From positions 1,411,121-1,475,120 of the forward strand of contig NC_015577.1 of assembly GCF_000214355.1 (NCBI RefSeq): 64,000 nucleotides of DNA. The letters are read 5' to 3'. Both the position numbers and the translations under genes were made by a program. Shown here piece after piece: positions 42,893-52,242 of the stretch (position 1 is its first letter; every line of letters starts with the position of its first letter). The DNA is from Leadbettera azotonutricia ZAS-9 (GTDB taxonomy: Bacteria; Spirochaetota; Spirochaetia; Treponematales; Breznakiellaceae). Below the pieces are notes generated by a model. That model was not told the DNA's origin, ran no database searches, and saw only the letters and a list, made by a program, of their open reading frames with translations.

Positions 42893-43708
42893 ATGAAATT
42901 TAAGACTAAGCAGCTGGCTGACCGGCTGGTATCGATTATTTCCGAATGGCCTGGGGTGGAATGCATTTCCCTCAACGAGGCCGCTCTGCCCGATACGCTG
43001 GACCCCTATTTTGCGCTTATTTTGGATATTTACTGCAGCGGCCCCATACCGTCTATAGAAAAACGCACCAAACTATTTGGCGATGATGTGGCTGCCTTTG
43101 AGACATCCAGTGTGGGCTCCGCTGGTGCCCAGGGGGAGGACGCCGCCAGGGAGGGCAAGGATCGTTTCCTTGTTGGGGATCTTCCGGTGAGGCTGGAATA
43201 TAAATCCGTCAAATTGATAGAGGAATTGGTTTCCATTGCGGACAGCCGCCTTGAATTTCTCTGGCTCGTTAAGGATTCGGGCACTTATGGTTTTTACCGC
43301 CTCCTCAACGGGGATCTGCTTTTTTCCCGCAATGACTGGATACAGTCCCTGCGCAAAAGGCTTGGTTCTATGGGCGATGAATTCTGGCTGCGCATGAGGA
43401 ATGCCCATGAATCCAAGATGGAGCATTTCTTAAGTGATCTCGGGGCAGCGGTTTTTCAGGGGGATGATTTTTACTACCTTATCTCTGCCGCAGGTTTTAT
43501 CAAGTCTGCTTGCCTGACCTTGTTCTGCATTAACCGCCGTTTTGAGCCTTCCCACAGGGCTTATTACAAGCAAGTACTAGAACTGCCTGAGCTGCCGGAA
43601 TCTTTTGGAGCTCAGCTTGAGAACTTTTTACGGCCCGATTCTGAAACGACTATGGATAGAACGTTTGCCCTGGCAAAGATCATAGCCCGGGGGATTGTGG
43701 CGTTGTGA
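42893..43708 (+). CDS. Hypothetical protein, possible nucleotidyltransferase-like
   Basis: 271 residues, cytoplasmic. GVECISLNEAALPDTLDPYF followed by ALILDIYCSGPIPS contains acidic residues spaced like those in some DUF4037-type nucleotidyltransferases, but no GS-x10-DxD motif is seen, so this is a weak suggestion. It is followed by the lipoprotein-metallopeptidase gene with a GTGA overlap, so the two are translationally coupled and probably work together. Confidence 0.5.
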   Translation: MKFKTKQLADRLVSIISEWPGVECISLNEAALPDTLDPYFALILDIYCSGPIPSIEKRTKLFGDDVAAFETSSVGSAGAQGEDAAREGKDRFLVGDLPVRLEYKSVKLIEELVSIADSRLEFLWLVKDSGTYGFYRLLNGDLLFSRNDWIQSLRKRLGSMGDEFWLRMRNAHESKMEHFLSDLGAAVFQGDDFYYLISAAGFIKSACLTLFCINRRFEPSHRAYYKQVLELPELPESFGAQLENFLRPDSETTMDRTFALAKIIARGIVAL

Positions 43709-45387
43709 AGCCTTTTCTGGCATTGGCAGGGGCTTTCGTCCTGCTTGCCTCCTGTTCCTATAAAGAAGCGGCGGTTTTCCCTTTTGCGTCCGACGGGGAC
43801 GTTGCAATCTATGGGCTTTCCAAAAATGCTGCCCAGGGCTTCCTTGCCCTTTCAGGGGATGGCAAGCTCGAATATGTCTTTGACGGCCCCTTGAAAATCC
43901 CCGATGACGCTTCCATTGAAATTGATTATTCCTTTAGCCCGTCACAATCAGATGATGCTACGCCTGGGCAGATAGTCCTCAGCCTGGGGGAAAATTCCTG
44001 GGAATTGCCCTGGAGTTTTTCATTCCTCGGGTTTGCGGAAAGTCCTGACGAACTGCGTTATGTGATCCCTGTTCCCCCTTTGAGCCTTGACAGATTAAGC
44101 ATAGCTTTTATTCCTGCCGAAAAAAGCGAAAACAAAAACGCTCCCCGGCTTCGGATACATGCCATGGCCCTTGCAAGGCGCTGGTTCGGGTATTCCCGGG
44201 AAGATGCCCTTGCACCTGTGGCCGCAAGCCCTTTTGTTTATATGAAAAACGCTTCCCTTTATATCGATCCCCCTCAAGCCTTCCGCATCAAGGGCAAAGC
44301 CGAACTGCTCATTGATGGCCCCGGCGAGTTTCCCGGGGGGCTTAAAATAGAAGGAGGGAACGAGGGTCCGGGGTATTTCAGGATGGAAGCGTCCAATCCG
44401 GCAGTGAAATTTACTGTTCCTGATGTTTTTATCGGCTCAGGATCTTTTCCCCTTATGATTGACAGTATTACTGCCGGCAGTGACATTAAAAGTGTTAAAT
44501 TGCTTCCCGCTCCGCAAAGGCCTTTTCCCGAGCCTATCCCCGCTGATCCTGGTTTGATCCTTGCCTGGCCTAAAGAAGCCTTCAGAGATCCCCGTTTGGA
44601 AGTCTTCCGCTGGGAAGGGTTTCCCCAGGTGCTGATTTTTGATATGGCTGATTATGATGTGCAGGATCGCTTTCTTAAGCGGCTGGCTTTTTTTGTGGAA
44701 AAAGCAGGGTTCAGAGGCCGCCTGGCAAAGGATGAAGAAATCGCTAACCTTCATGGCTGGAATGCCCATGATTACCGTGCCTCTGCATTGGCCGGTTTTT
44801 TTGAAGCTGCCAGAAAAACTGATTTTCCCCTCCTTAAAGAAGAAAAAGAACTTGAATCAATTTTATTGGCTGCAGGAATACTGCGAAAAAGCAGCAATGG
44901 CGCTATCGAAGAAGGGGAGGGCGCCATAGTTTCCGTTTCCCAGGAATCGAAAGGTTACCTTCGCACTCTTTTTATGGTTCATGAAAGTTTTCACGGCCTT
45001 TATTTTATAGACAGCGATTTCCGTAATTACTCACGGCAGCGCTGGGAGGCTCTTCCTCAAGTGCCTAAGCGTTTTATTCTTTCTTATTTTGGGTATCAGG
45101 CTTATGACACAAGGGATACGGATCTGGTAATAAATGAATTTATGGCCCATATACTGCAGCAGCCCGTATCCCAGGCTGCTAAATATTTTGGGGAATCCCT
45201 GGCTGGCCGTATTAACGAATCCGAATGGCGTAGGTCTGTGCTGCCTGCCAAAGACGAGGCAAGCGGGACATGGCCTGAATTAGCGGAAGCCTTTACCCAA
45301 GAAGCCCAGGCGTTTTCGTCTTATGTGAATCGCCGTTTCGGCCTTGCAGCAGGCAGGGTAAGAAAAGTTTCGATACGGTTCGACTAA
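43705..45387 (+). CDS. Lipoprotein with a zinc-metallopeptidase-like HExxH motif
   Basis: 560 residues beginning at GTG 43705. MKPFLALAGAFVLLASC is a lipoprotein signal with Cys 17 as the lipidation site. MVHESFHGLYFID (~430-442) contains HESFH, which fits the HExxH zinc-binding motif of gluzincin-type peptidases, with acidic residues further along (DTDLVINEF). The N-terminal ~400 residues are beta-rich. It is likely anchored in a membrane on the periplasmic face. No characterised family is recognised; the protease call depends on one motif. Confidence 0.55.
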   Translation: MKPFLALAGAFVLLASCSYKEAAVFPFASDGDVAIYGLSKNAAQGFLALSGDGKLEYVFDGPLKIPDDASIEIDYSFSPSQSDDATPGQIVLSLGENSWELPWSFSFLGFAESPDELRYVIPVPPLSLDRLSIAFIPAEKSENKNAPRLRIHAMALARRWFGYSREDALAPVAASPFVYMKNASLYIDPPQAFRIKGKAELLIDGPGEFPGGLKIEGGNEGPGYFRMEASNPAVKFTVPDVFIGSGSFPLMIDSITAGSDIKSVKLLPAPQRPFPEPIPADPGLILAWPKEAFRDPRLEVFRWEGFPQVLIFDMADYDVQDRFLKRLAFFVEKAGFRGRLAKDEEIANLHGWNAHDYRASALAGFFEAARKTDFPLLKEEKELESILLAAGILRKSSNGAIEEGEGAIVSVSQESKGYLRTLFMVHESFHGLYFIDSDFRNYSRQRWEALPQVPKRFILSYFGYQAYDTRDTDLVINEFMAHILQQPVSQAAKYFGESLAGRINESEWRRSVLPAKDEASGTWPELAEAFTQEAQAFSSYVNRRFGLAAGRVRKVSIRFD

Positions 45388-46001
45388 ATATCAATTTTGA
45401 AATTGACACGCTTTCTGTTGGGATCGATATAGGTATTGATCCCCGCATTGAAGAGCCTTTCGGCTTCGAGGGTAGTGGGTGGCCCATGGCCCGGAAGGAC
45501 TGTATAATCCCCGGGGAGGGAAAGGATCTTGTGCCTCAGGGCAGTTATCTGGTTGGCGGCAGCATAGGTACTGGCAGTGCGGCCTACAAGCCCTGCGCTT
45601 AAGGCATCGCCTGTAAACAAGAGATGTTCAATGCTAAATACCGCCGAATCAGCGGAATGTCCGGGGACTGAAATGACCTCGATATTGAAGCCCCCTATTT
45701 CTATTTTATCCCCATCACGAACCAGGATAGTCTGTTGGTCCCGTATCAGGGGGTTTACGCTGTAAATATCCACATCGTAAATACGCTTCAAAGTCCTTAA
45801 GCCATGCACATGGTTCAGGTGATCATGGGTGATAAGGACCCCTTTAAGGGTATATTCATTGTCTTCTATGTACTTGAGTATGGTTTCGTTCATGCTGCCG
45901 GGATCAACAATGATTGCTTCTTTTGTTTTGTCATTGTCTTCGGTTCCCAGCACATAGGCATTGGAAAAACCAAAAGTGCAGTAATGGAAATAGAGCTTCA
46001 A
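45384..46001 (-). CDS. Metallo-beta-lactamase-fold hydrolase (glyoxalase II-like)
   Basis: 205 residues. LITHDHLNHVHG (~57) is the metal motif; the usual HxHxDH reads HDHLNH, with Asp replaced by Asn. VPGHSADS, FTGDAL and LPGHGPPT supply the remaining metal-binding His/Asp positions. The family hydrolyses thioesters, lactones or phosphodiesters. Its stop overlaps the convergent lipoprotein gene by 4 bp and its start overlaps the pentapeptide-gene stop. Confidence 0.8.
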   Translation of the reverse strand: MKLYFHYCTFGFSNAYVLGTEDNDKTKEAIIVDPGSMNETILKYIEDNEYTLKGVLITHDHLNHVHGLRTLKRIYDVDIYSVNPLIRDQQTILVRDGDKIEIGGFNIEVISVPGHSADSAVFSIEHLLFTGDALSAGLVGRTASTYAAANQITALRHKILSLPGDYTVLPGHGPPTTLEAERLFNAGINTYIDPNRKRVNFKIDI

Positions 46002-46609
46002 TCCATTTCCTCCATTTCAAAAACAGCTTCCGCAGAATTGGAAGCCTTGAAAGAAACCTCTTCCTGTTTGGCATTGATAAAATTGGTGCGCTTGAGATTG
46101 CAATTTTTAAAATCTGTTTTAAGGATGCTGGAACCTATGAAGCGGCTGTTGTAGAGGTTCGTGCCGTTAAAGGTGGAATCTGTAATGGTTGTGCCGCCGT
46201 AATTGATGTGCACCAGTTCCGAACCTTCAAAATTGCATTCCTGAATGCTGGCCCCGGCAAAGGAAAGGAATTGAAAATCGCCCTTGGAAAAGTCGCAGGC
46301 TATGAGGGTAGAAAAATCGAAAAAACTCATGCGCATCATTGCGCCGGTAAAGAGGCACATGGAGAAAATAGCCCCTGTGAAATTGCAGCCATAAAATTGC
46401 CTCTGGGAAAAATCCACGCTGTCAAAATGCAGACCCTGGGCATTGAGATCCTTGATAGCCTTCCGTTCGGCTATGTACTCCGCGATACGGCGGGTCTCGG
46501 CTTCGGGATCAGCCGAATGGATTGCGCAGAGTGCCGACCCTGAAATAGCCGGCCTTCCGCAGCCTGCCGCACAGGAGGTTATGGTAAACATAATTAAAGC
46601 ATAGCACAT
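45998..46609 (-). CDS. Pentapeptide-repeat protein, possible lipoprotein
   Basis: 203 residues. From ~59 to ~190 the sequence follows the pentapeptide pattern A/C/S/T/V-D/N-L/F-x-x (for example CNFTG, CDFSK, CNFEG, TDFKN, CNLKR), forming a right-handed quadrilateral beta helix. The N terminus (MCYALIMFTITSCAAGCG) has a weak lipobox ITSC and may be exported. Function of such proteins is varied; a gyrase-mimic role is known for other subfamilies. Overlaps the metallo-hydrolase gene by 4 bp. Confidence 0.8.
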   Translation of the reverse strand: MCYALIMFTITSCAAGCGRPAISGSALCAIHSADPEAETRRIAEYIAERKAIKDLNAQGLHFDSVDFSQRQFYGCNFTGAIFSMCLFTGAMMRMSFFDFSTLIACDFSKGDFQFLSFAGASIQECNFEGSELVHINYGGTTITDSTFNGTNLYNSRFIGSSILKTDFKNCNLKRTNFINAKQEEVSFKASNSAEAVFEMEEMD

Positions 46610-46619
46610 TTTTCTTATA

Positions 46620-46649
46620 TTGAGTAGGGAGGGTTTTTGATAGTATGAT
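46620..46649 (+). promoter_or_regulatory. Promoter giving a probably leaderless transcript
   Basis: TTGAGT (46620-46625), 18-bp spacer, TATGAT (46644-46649). The ATG of the next gene is at 46655, only 5 bp after the -10, so transcription likely starts at or one base from the A of the start codon; no Shine-Dalgarno exists. Confidence 0.5.
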
Positions 46650-46654
46650 AAACC

Positions 46655-46951
46655 ATGTGCTGGTACTGCGGATCGCCGATTAAAGACGCTGAACCCCTGG
46701 GCCGTTCCCTGCTCTGTCCTGAATGCGGGAAGGATCTGCGTTCATGCAGGAACTGCCGCCATTATCTTCCCGGGGTAAGCAGGGATTGCAATGAATCCCA
46801 GGCGGATGTCCCTTCAGACAGGGACAGAGCCAATTTTTGCGACTGGTTCAGCCTGAACCCCAAATTCCGCGAAGCCTCAGCAGGGCAAAAAGCCCAGGCA
46901 GCAGGGGGCAAGTTGGCTGCCAAATCTGCTTTTGAAGATCTTTTCAAATAA
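46655..46951 (+). CDS. Small zinc-ribbon protein
   Basis: 98 residues. Two CxxC pairs near the N terminus (MCWYCGSPI, LCPECGKDL) and a third cysteine cluster (SCRNCRHYLPG, then CNES, FCDWF) suggest one or two zinc-ribbon-type domains. The C-terminal half is Ala/Lys-rich. It lies upstream of rsgA and mutS2 on the same strand, starting 15 bp before the rsgA start. Family members of this layout are common in treponemes; function unknown. Confidence 0.65.
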   Translation: MCWYCGSPIKDAEPLGRSLLCPECGKDLRSCRNCRHYLPGVSRDCNESQADVPSDRDRANFCDWFSLNPKFREASAGQKAQAAGGKLAAKSAFEDLFK

Positions 46952-46966
46952 TATGGATAATCCAAA

Positions 46967-47884
46967 TTGAAGGCCCTGGTTGTCCGGGGTTCCCGGAATT
47001 TATTTACCCTCAGGACCGATGAGGGCGAAACGGAGTGCAGGATTAAAGGGAAGATATTAAAAGCGGTCGAAGGATATTACAATCCCCTGGCCCCCGGCGA
47101 CATTGTCGAGGTTGAGGAGGGGCAAATCATTGGCCTTGAGAAGCGGCGCAACGGTTTTGCCCGGTTCAACCAGAAGGGGCAGTCGCCCCAGCTTCTGGCA
47201 GCCAATGTGGACATTGTCCTCTGTGTCACTACCCCTGTGTCGCCCCCCTTCAGGCCCCGCTTCCTTGACCGCATATTGCTCCAGGCCGATTACGCGGGCA
47301 TCCCGGCGGCTCTTGTGATCAACAAATACGACCTGGCCGATGAAGATCCTGATACCGAGGAAAGGCTTGAAGATTTTATACGCATAGGCATTCCGGTCTT
47401 CCGTGTTTCAGCCCGTACCGGAATGGGGCTTGAAGAATTCAGGGATTTTATAAAGGGGAAATTTTCAGTCCTCGTAGGCCAGTCCGGTGTGGGGAAGTCG
47501 AGCCTCGTTAAAACCCTGATCCCCGATTTGGAAATAAGGACCGGCGCCCTGAATGAAAAGTACAACCGGGGAAACCACACTACCACCCAGCCTGTTCTGC
47601 TGGATGTCCCCGGCCTCGCCGGCGCCCGCATCATCGACACTCCGGGCATACGCCGTTTTGCCCCCGAGCGCATTCCCCCTGAAGATGTTATACTTTATAT
47701 GAAGGAGTTCGCCCCTCTGGCAGGGAAGTGCAGCTATGGCCTTTCCTGTTCCCATGAGACAGAGCCGGGCTGCAAAATTATGGAGGCTGTCCATGCAGGG
47801 GTGATCCACGAGGACAGGTATGAAAGCTTTCTCCGCATCAAAGACGAGATGGCAGGAGTGGAAGCGTACCCGGATTATGATTGA
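46967..47884 (+). CDS. rsgA: Ribosome small-subunit-dependent GTPase
   Basis: 305 residues, TTG start at 46967. An N-terminal OB-fold precedes a circularly permuted GTPase in which the NKYD motif (G4, ~107) comes before GQSGVGKSS (G1, ~171) and DTPGIRRF (G3, ~224). The C-terminal zinc site is made by CSYGLSCSHETEPGC (~266-280). It checks 30S subunit maturation using GTP hydrolysis. No ATG in frame fits the conserved MKALVVRGSRN start. Followed 6 bp later by mutS2. Confidence 0.94.
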   Translation: MKALVVRGSRNLFTLRTDEGETECRIKGKILKAVEGYYNPLAPGDIVEVEEGQIIGLEKRRNGFARFNQKGQSPQLLAANVDIVLCVTTPVSPPFRPRFLDRILLQADYAGIPAALVINKYDLADEDPDTEERLEDFIRIGIPVFRVSARTGMGLEEFRDFIKGKFSVLVGQSGVGKSSLVKTLIPDLEIRTGALNEKYNRGNHTTTQPVLLDVPGLAGARIIDTPGIRRFAPERIPPEDVILYMKEFAPLAGKCSYGLSCSHETEPGCKIMEAVHAGVIHEDRYESFLRIKDEMAGVEAYPDYD

Positions 47885-47890
47885 ACAAAG

Positions 47891-50296
47891 ATGAACGAAA
47901 AAACAGTAAAACTGCTGGAATTTGACGCCATACGCGGCAGGGTTGCGGTCTGCGCGCTAAGCGAAGAAGCTTCGAATTGCATTCTCGCTGATGTCCCAAA
48001 ACTTGACGAGGAAGAAACTCAGACGCTCAAGGGCCTGGTCTCGGCTGCCCTGGACAGGATCAACGAAATTGACAGCGAAAAGCGCGACAGTATTCCTGAT
48101 ATTTCCGGCATTATCCCCAAGCTCAATGTGGAAGGCACTATTCTTGAAATTGACGAAGCCTATGCCCTGGGCCTCTTTATCGAGAGGGGGGAAGCTCTAA
48201 AAGCCTGGTTGGGAAAAACCGGGGCAGAAACGCCATTAACACCATTACTGTTAGATTTGCCTGACTGCGTTTCTGTATCGACAGAAATATTCAGAATCCT
48301 CGATAAAGAGGGGAAGCTCAGGGACTTGAGCGAATTCAGGGACATCAGGCGGAGAATACAGGCCCTGGCAAAGGATCTTGAAACCGCTGGGATGAAGTAC
48401 ACAGGCAATGATGAAACCCGCCGCATGCTCCAATCGGGCGTGCCTTCACAGCGGGATGGCCGTATGGTGCTTGCGGTTAAGGCAAATTACAGAGGGCGCA
48501 TCAAAGGCATTGTCCACGAGGTTTCTTCTACGGGTCAAACCCTTTTTGTGGAGCCCGAAGAAGTAGTAGAAAAAAACAACGAGCTCCTTATTGAAAACCG
48601 CAGGCTGGATGCGGAAATACGCCGTGTCCTTCGGGAGATGACAGGCCGCATCTTAGCCTCCCATACCCAGATCGCAAAATTCCACGAAGGCATAGTGCAT
48701 TTGGAAACCCTTCGGGCCCGGGCCCGTTATGGTTTTGAGACCCGGGGGAAATTTGCAGCCCTGGATCGTGACGGGGCTCTGATCCTGAAAAAAGCCAGGC
48801 ATCCCTTGTTGGGCGCCAAAGCGGTTCCCCTGGATTTTGCCATGAACGGAAACACCAGGACCGTGATTGTTACCGGCCCCAACACGGGGGGCAAGACCGT
48901 AGCCCTTAAAACCGCAGGCCTCCTTGCTCTGATGAACCAGTTCGGCCTTCCCCTGCCCATAGACGAAGGCAGCTGTCTTCCCATATTCGACGGAGTCTAT
49001 GCCGACATAGGGGACGAACAATCCATTAGCCAATCCCTTTCCACCTTTTCCTCCCACATGACCAATATTGCAAGTATCTGCTCCAGAGCAGGGGAAAGAT
49101 CCCTGGTGCTCCTGGACGAGCTTGGTTCAGGCACAGACCCCGAGGAGGGGAGCGCCATTGCCATGGCTATTCTGGATCACCTTATCGAAAAGCGCTCCAG
49201 GCTCATTGCCACCACCCATCACGGCATACTTAAAAATTACGGCTATACCCGGAAAGGGGTGCAAAACGCCTCCATGGAATTTGACGGCAAAACCCTTTCC
49301 CCCACCTTCAGAATCGTTATGGGCATACCCGGTGAAAGCAGGGCAGTGGATATAGCAGCCAGGAACGGCCTCGGCGCCGATATAGTCGCCAAGGCCCGCA
49401 CGTACCTTGCCGAAGAACAGGCTGATATAAGCGTTTTGATTAACGGCCTCCGCGAAAAGCACCGGGAGTTGGACGCAGCAACCGAAGCAGGAAAAGCCGA
49501 AGAGCAGAGGCTCCGGGAAGAACGCCGCAAGGCGGATCTCAAGGAACTGAGACTCAGGCAAAAAGAATTGCACTTAAAAACAGAAGGCGCAGGCAGCCTC
49601 CGTCATTTACTTGGAGAAAGTCGCAAGCAGCTTGAAAATCTTGTGCGGGAAATAAAAGAAGGGGAAATCACCCGGGATAAGACCCTCAAAGTGAAAGAAT
49701 TCCTCTCCGATCTTGAAGCTTCGGTAAAAGCTGAAAATGTCGATCTTGAAAAAGAAGAAAGTGATCTCGCCGAGGAACGCCGCCGCCTGGAAGATGAAGC
49801 CGACCCGGCAGGATCAGGGAGCGGTGGATATTCCGGTAACCCGCAGCTCATCCTCGAACCCGGCGCCTGGGTCAAGGCAGGGAGCAGGGGCGGCAGGGGG
49901 CGCATTATCAGGACAGACAAAAAAGGCTTCTGGATAGTGGAGCTTGGGGCGCTTAAGATGAGCTTCGCCGAAAAAGATCTTGTCCCCATTCCGCCGCCGA
50001 AAGATGAGATAAAGCCTCTTATTTCTGCAGCGGACCTTGCGCCTTCCTCCCCTGTTCAAATGGAAATCAACTTGCGGGGCATGCGGCTCGATGAAGCCCT
50101 TGAAGCCTTGCGGCAGCAAGTTGACGCCGCAGTCCTTTCGGGGCTCCATGAATTCTCCGTGGTCCATGGGAAGGGCGACGGCATACTCCAGAAGGGTGTC
50201 CACGATTATCTCCGCAGGGAAAAGTCTGTGGCGGATTATTATTTCTCCAGGCCCGAGATGGGAGGCTTTGGAAGGACTGAGGTAATATTGAAATAG
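47891..50296 (+). CDS. mutS2: DNA mismatch-type ATPase/endonuclease MutS2
   Basis: 801 residues, usual size. The ATPase has Walker A GPNTGGKT (~331-338), DELGSGTDP and the TTHHGILKNYGY motif. A coiled coil spans ~510-650. The C-terminal Smr nuclease domain starts at EINLRGMRLDEALEAL (~722) and contains HGKGDGIL (~758). MutS2 acts on recombination intermediates or on collided ribosomes and does not do classical mismatch repair. Located 6 bp after rsgA, pointing to a shared transcript. Confidence 0.95.
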   Translation: MNEKTVKLLEFDAIRGRVAVCALSEEASNCILADVPKLDEEETQTLKGLVSAALDRINEIDSEKRDSIPDISGIIPKLNVEGTILEIDEAYALGLFIERGEALKAWLGKTGAETPLTPLLLDLPDCVSVSTEIFRILDKEGKLRDLSEFRDIRRRIQALAKDLETAGMKYTGNDETRRMLQSGVPSQRDGRMVLAVKANYRGRIKGIVHEVSSTGQTLFVEPEEVVEKNNELLIENRRLDAEIRRVLREMTGRILASHTQIAKFHEGIVHLETLRARARYGFETRGKFAALDRDGALILKKARHPLLGAKAVPLDFAMNGNTRTVIVTGPNTGGKTVALKTAGLLALMNQFGLPLPIDEGSCLPIFDGVYADIGDEQSISQSLSTFSSHMTNIASICSRAGERSLVLLDELGSGTDPEEGSAIAMAILDHLIEKRSRLIATTHHGILKNYGYTRKGVQNASMEFDGKTLSPTFRIVMGIPGESRAVDIAARNGLGADIVAKARTYLAEEQADISVLINGLREKHRELDAATEAGKAEEQRLREERRKADLKELRLRQKELHLKTEGAGSLRHLLGESRKQLENLVREIKEGEITRDKTLKVKEFLSDLEASVKAENVDLEKEESDLAEERRRLEDEADPAGSGSGGYSGNPQLILEPGAWVKAGSRGGRGRIIRTDKKGFWIVELGALKMSFAEKDLVPIPPPKDEIKPLISAADLAPSSPVQMEINLRGMRLDEALEALRQQVDAAVLSGLHEFSVVHGKGDGILQKGVHDYLRREKSVADYYFSRPEMGGFGRTEVILK

Positions 50297-50304
50297 GGGG
50301 ATAT

Positions 50305-51729
50305 ATGGCAAAGATTGCGTTTATCGGGGCAGGCAGTATAGTATTCTGCAAAACCCTGCTCAATGATTTAATGGCAACTCCGGTACTCAAGGGATCTCAG
50401 TTTTCCCTTATGGGGCCTACTCTTTGGAAGCTTGAAAAAATGAAGATTTATGCGGATCAGATAATTTCCAAAAACCATCTGGACGCTTATATAAGCTGCA
50501 CTACTGACAGGCGCGAAGCCCTTAAGGATGCCGACTATGTGATCCTCATGTTCCAGATAGGCGGCAATGACGCTTTCCGTTTTGATTATGAAATCCCCCT
50601 CAAATACGGGGTAGATCAGTGCATTGGCGATTCCATGGGGCCAGGCGGAGTATTCCGTTGTTTGCGTACTGCGCCGGTGCTCATTGGTATTGGAAATGAT
50701 ATTGCCGAGCTTTGTCCCGGCGCAGTAGTTCTCAATTATGTGAACCCTATGGGCGCAGTCTGCACTACAGCTGCGCGTGCCGCGTCCATGACTATGGTGG
50801 GCCTCTGCCACGGGGTGCAGACTACGCTGGACCTTGTTGCAGGATATACCAATGTCAAGAAGGCAGAGATCGATTATCTCTGCGCCGGGATCAACCACAT
50901 GGCCTGGTTCCTCAAACTGGAAAAAGACGGAAAGGATCTCTATCCTTTGCTCAAGGCCAATATGGAAAAACCTGAGTACTATAAAAACGAAAAGGTGCGG
51001 GGGGAGGTGATGCGCCAGTGCGGATATTTCATGACCGAGTCCACAGGCCACTTAAGCGAATACCTCCCCTGGTTCCGCAAAAGCAGGGAATGTCTTGATC
51101 GCTATTGCGATGAGCCTGCATTTGGAGGCGAAAGCGGTGCTTCTTATCATTTTGGAATAATGATAGCAGAGAAGTTCCGCAATACCGATGTGCTTGCCAT
51201 AGAGAGCGGCGAGCTTGAGCCCCGCAGCAAAGAGTATTGCTCCTATATTATCGAAGCCATTGAAACAGGCATTCCCTTCAGGTTCAACGGCAATGTGCCC
51301 AACCGGGGGCATATCACTAATCTTCCTGCAAACGCAACAGTGGAGGTTCCTGTCTATGCAGACCGTGAAGGGCTCCATCCATTTGTTGTAGGGGATCTTC
51401 CCCCGCATCTTGCCGCAATGAACATGAGCAACCTTTCGGTGCAGGGCCTTGCAGCCGACGCCGCTATAAAGGGCGATCCTGAATTGGCTTTCTGGGCAAT
51501 CGCCATGGATCCCCTCACTTCAGCAGTGCTGGATCTTAAAAGGATACGGGACATGGTACATGAAATGTTCGAAGCCGAAACCAAATGGCTGCCCCAGTTT
51601 AAGGGCAAGGGTCTCAGGAAAACTGAGCATATCGATGTTCCGAAGGGTACTGTGGGTGTTCCGGTGCCTGTTGATCCGGCCCTGGCTATCAACAGCAGGT
51701 TCGGCAAATTGGGCAGCGCAGAAATATAA
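50305..51729 (+). CDS. melA: GH4 alpha-galactosidase (MelA-like)
   Basis: 474 residues. The NAD-binding Rossmann motif KIAFIGAGSIVFCKTL is at the N terminus; LCHGVQTT (~167) and AGINHMAWF (~196) supply the conserved Cys and His that bind Mn. CHGVQ and INHMA resemble MelA rather than GH4 glucosidases (CDN type). GH4 enzymes use NAD and Mn in an oxidation-elimination mechanism; this one is likely cytoplasmic and acts on an alpha-galactoside or uronide. It starts 8 bp after mutS2, with GGGGG before the ATG. Confidence 0.85.
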   Translation: MAKIAFIGAGSIVFCKTLLNDLMATPVLKGSQFSLMGPTLWKLEKMKIYADQIISKNHLDAYISCTTDRREALKDADYVILMFQIGGNDAFRFDYEIPLKYGVDQCIGDSMGPGGVFRCLRTAPVLIGIGNDIAELCPGAVVLNYVNPMGAVCTTAARAASMTMVGLCHGVQTTLDLVAGYTNVKKAEIDYLCAGINHMAWFLKLEKDGKDLYPLLKANMEKPEYYKNEKVRGEVMRQCGYFMTESTGHLSEYLPWFRKSRECLDRYCDEPAFGGESGASYHFGIMIAEKFRNTDVLAIESGELEPRSKEYCSYIIEAIETGIPFRFNGNVPNRGHITNLPANATVEVPVYADREGLHPFVVGDLPPHLAAMNMSNLSVQGLAADAAIKGDPELAFWAIAMDPLTSAVLDLKRIRDMVHEMFEAETKWLPQFKGKGLRKTEHIDVPKGTVGVPVPVDPALAINSRFGKLGSAEI

Positions 51730-51750
51730 TTCTTTCAATATAGGAGAAAA

Positions 51751-52215
51751 ATGATGAAGAACCACATTGATTTTAAGGATTTCCTTCAGATTGCCATTAT
51801 CGTGAAGGATATCGAAAAGGCTGCCAAGGTCTGGGCGGACATACTTCATGTTCCGGTACCGGAAATCCGCATTGACAAACCAAGTGAAAATCCTGATTTA
51901 ACCTATCGGGGTAAAAAGGCTTTTTATGGATTAAAGTTGGCAGTGATTATGTCTAAAGAACGAGGCATTATGATCGAACTCCACGAACCTCTGGAGGGAG
52001 AAAGTACCTTTAAGGAATTCCAGAACAAGCATGGGAATGGAGTGCATCATTTAGGCTTTGTGGTAGGGCCAGACCGGCGGGACGCAGTGGTTGGGGAATT
52101 TGAAGAGATGGGCTACCCCATCCGTACCTTGGGCTATTATCCTGGCGGAAGCTGGACCATTATCGACGCAGAAGATGATCTTGGGGTTAATCTCAATATC
52201 AAACCCTTTGCCTAA
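51751..52215 (+). CDS. VOC-superfamily metalloenzyme (glyoxalase I / epimerase-like)
   Basis: 154 residues, two betaalphabetabetabeta modules. FLQIAIIVKDIEKAAKVWAD is the first and GNGVHHLGFVVGPDRRDAV the second, with His/Glu ligands typical of vicinal-oxygen-chelate enzymes. Closest in style to methylmalonyl-CoA epimerase-like proteins. A GGAGAAAA site precedes the ATG. It lies after the GH4 gene and convergent to the lacI-type regulator, so a role in sugar metabolism is possible but unproven. Confidence 0.8.
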   Translation: MMKNHIDFKDFLQIAIIVKDIEKAAKVWADILHVPVPEIRIDKPSENPDLTYRGKKAFYGLKLAVIMSKERGIMIELHEPLEGESTFKEFQNKHGNGVHHLGFVVGPDRRDAVVGEFEEMGYPIRTLGYYPGGSWTIIDAEDDLGVNLNIKPFA

Positions 52216-52242
52216 ACGAATGCGGCCGGCAAAGCAATGATC

